DNA of 33,650 bases from Stenotrophomonas lacuserhaii (GTDB lineage: Bacteria > Pseudomonadota > Gammaproteobacteria > Xanthomonadales > Xanthomonadaceae): positions 10,685-44,334 of the forward strand of contig NZ_JACSQS010000018.1 in assembly GCF_014836545.1 (NCBI RefSeq). The letters run 5' to 3'. Positions 28,874 to 33,650 of the stretch are shown in pieces (position 1 is the stretch's first letter; each line of letters opens with the position of its first letter). Below the pieces are notes generated by a model, which made no database searches, had not been told where the DNA came from, and saw only the letters and a list, made by a program, of their open reading frames with translations. Both the position numbers and the translations under genes were made by a program.

Positions 28874-29742
28874 ATCCGTCGCATGATGACGCCGATGGCT
28901 GGACCTGGTGGCCGGCTCCGGCAAAGCTGAATCTGTTCCTCAACATCACCGGCCGTCGCGCCGATGGCTACCACCAGCTGCAGACCGTGTTCCGGCTGCT
29001 CGACTGGGGTGACCGGATCGGACTTCGCCTGCGCCGGGACGGGCAGGTGCGTCGCCAAGGCGCCTCGCTGCCCGGCGTAGCGGAGTCCGATGACCTCGCC
29101 GTGCGGGCGGCGCTGTTGCTGCAGGCGTCGTGCAACATCGTCGAAGGTGTTGACATCATCGTTGAAAAACACGTGCCGGCCGGCGGTGGCTTCGGTGGTG
29201 GGTCGTCCGATGCGGCGACCGTCCTGGTGGCACTGAACCAGCTGTGGGGCACCGGGCTGGGCCCGGATGCGCTGGCCGCACTGGGCCTGCAGCTGGGTGC
29301 GGATGTGCCGGTTTTCGTGCGCGGGCACAACGCCTGGGCCGAGGGCATAGGGGAGCAGCTGACCCCCATCGAGCTGCCGCCGGCGTGGTATGTGATCGCC
29401 GATCCGGGGGTCCACGTGCCCACTCCCGCCCTTTTTGCGGATCCGGATTTGACGCGCGACAGTCCAATGGCGAAAATAGAGGACTTCGTTTCCGGATACC
29501 TGTCCGGCAATGCGTTCGAACCGGTGCTGCGCCGCCGCGAGCCTGCCGTAGAGGCCGTGCTTGCTGCGTTGAGCAACATCGGCACGGCGCGGCTGACAGG
29601 GTCGGGAAGTGGGTGCTTCGTCGAGTTCCCTTCGCAGCAGGCTGCGCAGGCGGGCAGGGCGGGGTTGTCCAAGGAGTTGCGGGCGTGGGTGGTGGCAGGC
29701 GTTGGCCGGTCACCACTGCTGGATGCACTCGAGCGTAACTGA
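28870..29742 (+). CDS. ispE: 4-diphosphocytidyl-2-C-methyl-D-erythritol kinase
   Basis: This encodes 290 residues from ATG 28870, overlapping the lolB TGA. It is a GHMP-superfamily kinase that phosphorylates CDP-ME in the MEP isoprenoid pathway. Substrate-site residues are in [20 protein letters not shown] and [12 protein letters not shown]. The ATP-binding GHMP loop is [20 protein letters not shown], and the third motif is [12 protein letters not shown]. All are intact and the length is typical (about 280-300). It is the last gene of the TPR-lolB-ispE unit; the tRNA starts 12 bases after its stop. Confidence 0.96.
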   Translation: MNPSHDDADGWTWWPAPAKLNLFLNITGRRADGYHQLQTVFRLLDWGDRIGLRLRRDGQVRRQGASLPGVAESDDLAVRAALLLQASCNIVEGVDIIVEKHVPAGGGFGGGSSDAATVLVALNQLWGTGLGPDALAALGLQLGADVPVFVRGHNAWAEGIGEQLTPIELPPAWYVIADPGVHVPTPALFADPDLTRDSPMAKIEDFVSGYLSGNAFEPVLRRREPAVEAVLAALSNIGTARLTGSGSGCFVEFPSQQAAQAGRAGLSKELRAWVVAGVGRSPLLDALERN

Positions 29743-29754
29743 TTCATTTGATGC

Positions 29755-29831
29755 AGGGGCGTCGCCAAGAGGCCCAAGGCACCAGGTTTTGATCCTGGCA
29801 TTCGGAGGTTCGAATCCTCCCGCCCCTGCCA
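29755..29831 (+). tRNA. tRNA-Gln, anticodon TTG
   Basis: 77 nucleotides with encoded CCA. Acceptor arms AGGGGCG (29755-29761) and CGCCCCT pair fully. The D arm is GCC/GGC, the anticodon arm CCAGG-TTTTGAT-CCTGG has TTG at the anticodon, and the T arm is GGAGG-TTCGAAT-CCTCC. The discriminator base is G. It sits between ispE and prs, as in Pseudomonas. Confidence 0.97.
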
Positions 29832-29969
29832 CTTGCGGCTTGGTCCGCGCCAACCAGCGCAGCTGTCTGCGCGGGACGTGGAAATGCCGTGGTGCAATCA
29901 GCCGCAGGGGCCTTCGGGCGCCTGGGGTAACCCGATCTCCGCCACTCGCCCCCGCCCGAGACAATCATG

Positions 29970-30929
29970 ATGCAAGATTCGCCCAACCTGCTGGTCTTTT
30001 CCGGCAACGCCAACAAACGCCTCGCACAGAACATCTGCAAGGAACTGGGCGTGCGTCCGGGCAAGGCGTTGGTGTCGCACTTCTCCGATGGTGAAGTGCA
30101 GGTCGAAATCGAAGAGAACGTCCGCAAGCAGGACGTCTTCGTGATCCAGCCGACCAGTGCGCCCAGCGCAGAGAATCTGATGGAACTGCTGGTGCTGATC
30201 GACGCGCTCAAGCGCGCATCGGTGGCCAGCGTCACCGCGGTAGTGCCGTACTTCGGCTACTCGCGCCAGGATCGCCGCATGCGGTCTTCGCGCGTGCCGA
30301 TCACCGCCAAGCTGGCGGCGAAGATGTTCAGCACCGCCGGTGCCGATCGGGTGTTGACCGTGGACCTGCATGCCGACCAGATCCAGGGCTTCTTCGATAT
30401 CCCGGTGGACAACGTGTACGCCTCGCCGCTGCTGCTCGCCGATATCTGGCGCGCCTACGGCACCGAAAACCTGATCGTGGTGTCCCCGGACGTAGGTGGC
30501 GTGGTGCGTGCGCGCGCCGTCGCCAAGCGCCTGGACGATGCCGACCTGGCGATCATCGACAAGCGCCGTCCGCGCGCCAACGTGTCCACCGTGATGAACA
30601 TCATCGGTGACGTCGAAGGCAAGACCTGCGTGATGGTCGATGACATCGTCGATACCGCCGGCACGCTGTGCGCCGCTGCTGCTGCCCTGAAGGCGCGCGG
30701 CGCGCTCAAGGTCGCGGCGTACTGCACCCACGCGGTGCTGTCCGGCCCGGCGGTGGACAACATCACCAATTCCCAGCTCGATGAGCTGGTGGTGACCGAC
30801 ACCATCCCGCTGAAGGACGCCGCGCGGGTCTGCAGCAAGATCCGCCAGCTCAGCGTGGCGGAAATGCTGGCCGAAACGATGCGCCGCATCGCCTTCGGTG
30901 AGTCGGTCAGCTCGTTGTACGTGGATTGA
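29970..30929 (+). CDS. prs: Ribose-phosphate pyrophosphokinase (PRPP synthetase)
   Basis: 319 residues if the second ATG (29970) is used, 320 from ATG 29967. It transfers pyrophosphate from ATP to ribose-5-phosphate, feeding purine, pyrimidine, histidine and tryptophan synthesis. Family signatures are [36 protein letters not shown], the flexible catalytic loop [33 protein letters not shown], and the PRPP-binding loop [20 protein letters not shown]. The class I length (about 315) fits. The 135-base leader after the tRNA has no clear regulatory structure, so tRNA and prs may share a transcript. A run of eight T directly follows the stop. Confidence 0.97.
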   Translation: MQDSPNLLVFSGNANKRLAQNICKELGVRPGKALVSHFSDGEVQVEIEENVRKQDVFVIQPTSAPSAENLMELLVLIDALKRASVASVTAVVPYFGYSRQDRRMRSSRVPITAKLAAKMFSTAGADRVLTVDLHADQIQGFFDIPVDNVYASPLLLADIWRAYGTENLIVVSPDVGGVVRARAVAKRLDDADLAIIDKRRPRANVSTVMNIIGDVEGKTCVMVDDIVDTAGTLCAAAAALKARGALKVAAYCTHAVLSGPAVDNITNSQLDELVVTDTIPLKDAARVCSKIRQLSVAEMLAETMRRIAFGESVSSLYVD

Positions 30930-30966
30930 TTTTTTTTCGTTCCGGCCGGTAACGGCAGGGAACTCC

Positions 30967-30995
30967 AAGGGCACTTCTGGTCGCGGAAGTGCCTT
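30967..30995 (+). terminator. Hairpin in the prs-rplY gap
   Basis: AAGG-G-CACTTC (30967-30977, one bulged G) pairs with GAAGTGCCTT (30986-30995) across an 8-base loop. No good T tract follows. It could be a weak terminator, an attenuator in the rplY leader or an L25-related autoregulatory structure. Confidence 0.5.
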
Positions 30996-31039
30996 CATCC
31001 GCCCCGCCACACGGCAGGGCACCCAACAGGTAGTAGAAA

Positions 31040-31663
31040 ATGTCCAAGACCCATGAAATCAAGGTCACCAAGCGTGAACTGCAGCGCAAGGGTGCGAGCC
31101 GCCGCCTGCGTCACGCTGGCGTGATCCCGGCGATCGTCTACGGCGGCAACGCCGAGCCGGTCGCCATCAGCCTTGACCACAATGAAATCTGGCTGGCCCA
31201 GTACAACGATTGGTTCTACTCGTCCATCCTGGACCTGAACCTCGATGGCAAGGTCGAGCGCGTGCTGCTGCGTGACATGCAGCGCCACCCGTTCAAGCAG
31301 CTGATCCTGCACCTGGATTTCCTGCGCGTGAACGAGAACGAAGTCCTGACCGCTTCGGTGCCGCTGCACTTCATCAACGAAGAAACCTCGCCGGCTGGCA
31401 AGGCTTCGGACATCGTGGTCACCCACGAAGTGAAGGAAGTGACCGTGTCCTGCCTGCCGAAGGACCTGCCGGAGTCGATCGAAGTCGACCTGGGCGCCCT
31501 GGAAGCCGGTGGCGTGATCCATCTGTCCGACCTCAAGCTGCCGAAGGGCGTTGAGCTGCCGGCGCTGGCGCTGGGCAAGGATCACGACGATGCCGTGGTC
31601 ACCGCCAAGCACGGCAAGGAAGACGCTGCCGACGCTGCCGAAGACGCAGAAGCCGCAGAGTAA
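31040..31663 (+). CDS. rplY: 50S ribosomal protein L25, long Ctc form
   Basis: This encodes 207 residues from ATG 31040. The N-terminal 90 residues are the 5S-rRNA-binding L25 domain (THEIKVTKRELQRKGASRRL, GVIPAIVYGGNAEPVAISLD). The second domain is the TL5/CTC beta domain (LHLDFLRVNENEVLTASVPL, VTVSCLPKDLPESIEVDLGA, HLSDLKLPKGVELPAL), which E. coli L25 lacks. The tail is acidic and Ala-rich (DAADAAEDAEAAE). The prs-rplY-pth-ychF order is conserved across gammaproteobacteria. Confidence 0.96.
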   Translation: MSKTHEIKVTKRELQRKGASRRLRHAGVIPAIVYGGNAEPVAISLDHNEIWLAQYNDWFYSSILDLNLDGKVERVLLRDMQRHPFKQLILHLDFLRVNENEVLTASVPLHFINEETSPAGKASDIVVTHEVKEVTVSCLPKDLPESIEVDLGALEAGGVIHLSDLKLPKGVELPALALGKDHDDAVVTAKHGKEDAADAAEDAEAAE

Positions 31664-31671
31664 TGCCGTTG

Positions 31672-31699
31672 CGGCGCCTGTCCCCCGGGACGGGCGCCG
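31672..31699 (+). terminator. GC hairpin between rplY and pth
   Basis: CGGCGCC-T-GTCCC (31672-31684) pairs with GGGAC-G-GGCGCCG (31687-31699), 13 bp including one G-T. There is no T tract, so it may only slow transcription or stabilise the rplY mRNA. A second smaller hairpin (CCTGCC/GGCAGG) follows before pth. Confidence 0.6.
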
Positions 31700-31740
31700 T
31701 ACCTGCCGGCAGCGCTGGCAGGCCGTAACAGGAAGAGACA

Positions 31741-32319
31741 ATGGCAGGATTGCGACTGATCGTCGGCCTGGGGAACCCAGGCGCCGAGCACGCCCGGACC
31801 CGGCACAACGCTGGGTTTCATTTTGTGGAGGCCCTGGCCGAAAAGGCGGGCGCACGCTGGAGCGTGGACAGCAAGCTGTTCGGCGAGACCGCCAAGGTCG
31901 ATATCGCAGGCCAGCCGGTCTGGCTGCTGAAGCCGGCCACCTACATGAACCTCAGTGGCAAGTCGGTCACCGCCGCGCAGCGGTTCTGGAAGATCGAGCC
32001 TGAAGAAACCCTGCTGGCACACGACGAGCTGGACCTGCCGCCGGGTGCGGCGCGGTTGAAGTTCGATGGCGGCCACGGGGGGCAGAACGGCCTTCGCGAT
32101 ACCATCCGTCTGCTCGGGCACGGCAGGTTCCATCGCCTGCGCGTGGGCATCGGCCATCCCGGCCACAAGGACCGCGTGGTGCCGTGGGTGCTGGGACGGG
32201 CATCGAAGGACGACGACGTGCTGATCGCACGGGCCATCGACGATGCCATCGATGTGCTGCCATTGGCAGTGCAGGGGGATTTCAACGAGGCGATGAAGCG
32301 CCTGCATACCCCGAAGTAA
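31741..32319 (+). CDS. pth: Peptidyl-tRNA hydrolase
   Basis: This encodes 192 residues from ATG 31741, with AGGAAGAG about 5 bases upstream. It releases tRNA from peptidyl-tRNAs that drop off the ribosome. Catalytic and substrate residues match E. coli Pth: N12 and H22 (VGLGNPGAEHARTRHNAGF), N70 (KPATYMNLSG), D95 (AHDELDLPPG) and N116 (GGHGGQNGLRD). The length is standard (about 190). A SMAG repeat follows the stop. Confidence 0.96.
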   Translation: MAGLRLIVGLGNPGAEHARTRHNAGFHFVEALAEKAGARWSVDSKLFGETAKVDIAGQPVWLLKPATYMNLSGKSVTAAQRFWKIEPEETLLAHDELDLPPGAARLKFDGGHGGQNGLRDTIRLLGHGRFHRLRVGIGHPGHKDRVVPWVLGRASKDDDVLIARAIDDAIDVLPLAVQGDFNEAMKRLHTPK

Positions 32320-32333
32320 CCCAGCGAAGAGGG

Positions 32334-32356
32334 GTAGCGCCGAGCCATGCTCGGCG
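32334..32356 (+). repeat. SMAG-type repeat
   Basis: GTAG at 32334-32337 followed by the stem GCCGAGC/GCTCGGC, same type as at 4293. It lies between pth and ychF. Confidence 0.85.
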
Positions 32357-32433
32357 GTGGCACGATGAAAATGATTTGCAAAACGGCGCGTGCGCTTTTT
32401 CGCCAATCACTTTCACCCCAAAGGTTGTCGAAC

Positions 32434-33525
32434 ATGGGTATCAAATGCGGAATCGTCGGCCTGCCCAACGTGGGCAAGTCGACACTGTTCAACGCGCTGA
32501 CCAAGGCAGGTATCGCCGCGGCCAACTTTCCGTTCTGCACCATCGAGCCGAACGTCGGCATCGTGCCGGTGCCGGATCCGCGGCTGAACGAGCTGGCGGC
32601 GATCATCAACCCGCAGAAGGTCATCCCGACGGCGGTCGAGTTCGTCGACATCGCCGGCCTGGTGGCCGGTGCGGCCAGCGGCGAAGGCCTGGGCAACAAG
32701 TTCCTGGCGCACATCCGCGAAGTGGATGCGATCACCCACGTGGTGCGTTGCTTCGAGAACGCCGACGTGATCCACGTCAACAACAAGGTTGATCCGCTGT
32801 CGGACATCGACACCATCGATACCGAGCTGGCGCTGGCTGACCTGGACAGCGTGGAGAAGGCGCTGAACCGCGCCGAGCGTTCGGCCAAGGGCGGCGACAA
32901 GGAAGCGGCGGCACGCAAGCCGGTGCTGGCCAAGCTGCAGGCGGCGCTGGCCGATGGCAAGGCCGGTCGTGCGGCCGGCCTGGACGAAGAGGAAAAAGCG
33001 CTGGTGCGTGACCTGTTCCTGCTGACGCTGAAGCCGGTGATGTACATCGCCAACGTGCTGGAAGATGGCTTCGAGAACAATCCGCACCTGGATGCGGTGC
33101 GCGCGCGCGCGGCCGAAGAGGGTGCGAAAGTGGTGCCGGTGTCGGCGGCCATCGAAGAGGAGCTGTCGCAGCTGGATGACGAGGACCGTGACACCTTCCT
33201 GGCCGACCTGGGCCTGCAGGAGCCGGGCTTGAACCGCGTCATCAACGCGGCCTACCAGCTGCTGGGCCTGCAGACCTATTTCACCGCAGGCGTGAAGGAA
33301 GTGCGTGCGTGGACCGTGCGCAAGGGCGCCACCGCGCCGCAGGCGGCCGCGGTCATCCACACCGATTTCGAGAAGGGCTTCATCCGCGCCGAAACGATTG
33401 CCTACGACGACTTCATCAAGTTCAAGGGCGAAGCCGGTGCCAAGGAAGCCGGGCGCCTGCGCCTGGAAGGCAAGGAATATCGCGTGCAGGAAGGCGACGT
33501 GCTGCACTTCCGCTTCAACGTCTGA
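32434..33525 (+). CDS. ychF: Redox-regulated ATPase YchF (OLA1 family)
   Basis: This encodes 363 residues from ATG 32434, the same length as E. coli YchF. It is an Obg-family P-loop protein that binds ATP rather than GTP and is linked to ribosomes and to the oxidative-stress response. The P-loop is GLPNVGKST (residues 9-17), the switch region [20 protein letters not shown], and the nucleotide-specificity loop is YIANVLED instead of the GTPase NKxD. The C-terminal TGS domain ([40 protein letters not shown]) ends in VLHFRFNV. An AT-rich leader (about 32362-32400) may hold its own promoter. Confidence 0.97.
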   Translation: MGIKCGIVGLPNVGKSTLFNALTKAGIAAANFPFCTIEPNVGIVPVPDPRLNELAAIINPQKVIPTAVEFVDIAGLVAGAASGEGLGNKFLAHIREVDAITHVVRCFENADVIHVNNKVDPLSDIDTIDTELALADLDSVEKALNRAERSAKGGDKEAAARKPVLAKLQAALADGKAGRAAGLDEEEKALVRDLFLLTLKPVMYIANVLEDGFENNPHLDAVRARAAEEGAKVVPVSAAIEEELSQLDDEDRDTFLADLGLQEPGLNRVINAAYQLLGLQTYFTAGVKEVRAWTVRKGATAPQAAAVIHTDFEKGFIRAETIAYDDFIKFKGEAGAKEAGRLRLEGKEYRVQEGDVLHFRFNV

Positions 33526-33615
33526 TCCTGCAAAGGGCGATCGGAAGCCCTCGCCTGCGGGTGAACGGCGGAGCGCCTCGTGGTGGGTCGCCAAGTGCGG
33601 GTTCGGTGGTTTGGG

Positions 33616-33650
<35 letters not shown>

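Noticed and set aside
29832..29969. Riboswitch or attenuator in the prs leader
   Set aside because: Only short, weak stems are visible and no known purine or PRPP riboswitch core can be recognised.

Overview
The window is high-GC gammaproteobacterial chromosome and almost certainly comes from Stenotrophomonas (S. maltophilia complex). Three things point there. Many short palindromes carry a GTAG foot, the hallmark of the SMAG repeat family of that genus. A tandem cluster of subtilisin-like secreted proteases resembles the StmPr1/StmPr2 locus. The gene order and proteins are otherwise Xanthomonadaceae-like. No phage, plasmid, transposase or CRISPR gene was seen. The last 33 bases are all G, which looks like a contig-end artefact.

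Left part (1-5029): a 5'-3' exonuclease cut by the left edge and a YdjA-like nitroreductase lie on the minus strand and overlap by GTGA. Next are a large DUF1631 protein on the plus strand and an unrecognised 146-residue protein sitting in a repeat-rich pocket. Middle-left (5030-10029): the proton-translocating NAD(P) transhydrogenase genes pntAA and pntAB-pntB are split by an antisense module (sigma factor, small membrane protein with anti-sigma features, DUF3106 protein). SMAG arrays and tandem repeats flank this segment. Next come a small membrane protein (minus), sufT and ilvE.

Protease island (12370-18090): three consecutive S8 serine protease genes, each with a signal peptide, an I9-like propeptide and a catalytic domain. 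The first two also have a C-terminal PPC-type domain. The third lacks that domain and also lacks the Cys pair C226/C273-274 found in the other two.

Right part (18094-33617): a single-domain asparaginase, DUF2069 and WrbA genes (minus) diverge from yihY-tlpA-like (plus). These converge on ppk2 and an O-GlcNAc-transferase-like (GT41) gene that follows prfA and hemA (minus). Divergent from hemA is a housekeeping run: TPR protein, lolB, ispE, tRNA-Gln, prs, rplY, pth, ychF. It matches the Pseudomonas aeruginosa PA4665-PA4673 order, in which the TPR gene is lbcA. The TPR, lolB and ispE genes are coupled by ATGA overlaps.

No clearly new multi-gene system was identified. The best leads are the divergent third protease, the TPR/LbcA-position protein without a lipobox, the GT41 gene in the slot where prmC often sits, the split pnt locus with its SMAG arrays, and two long non-SMAG hairpins.
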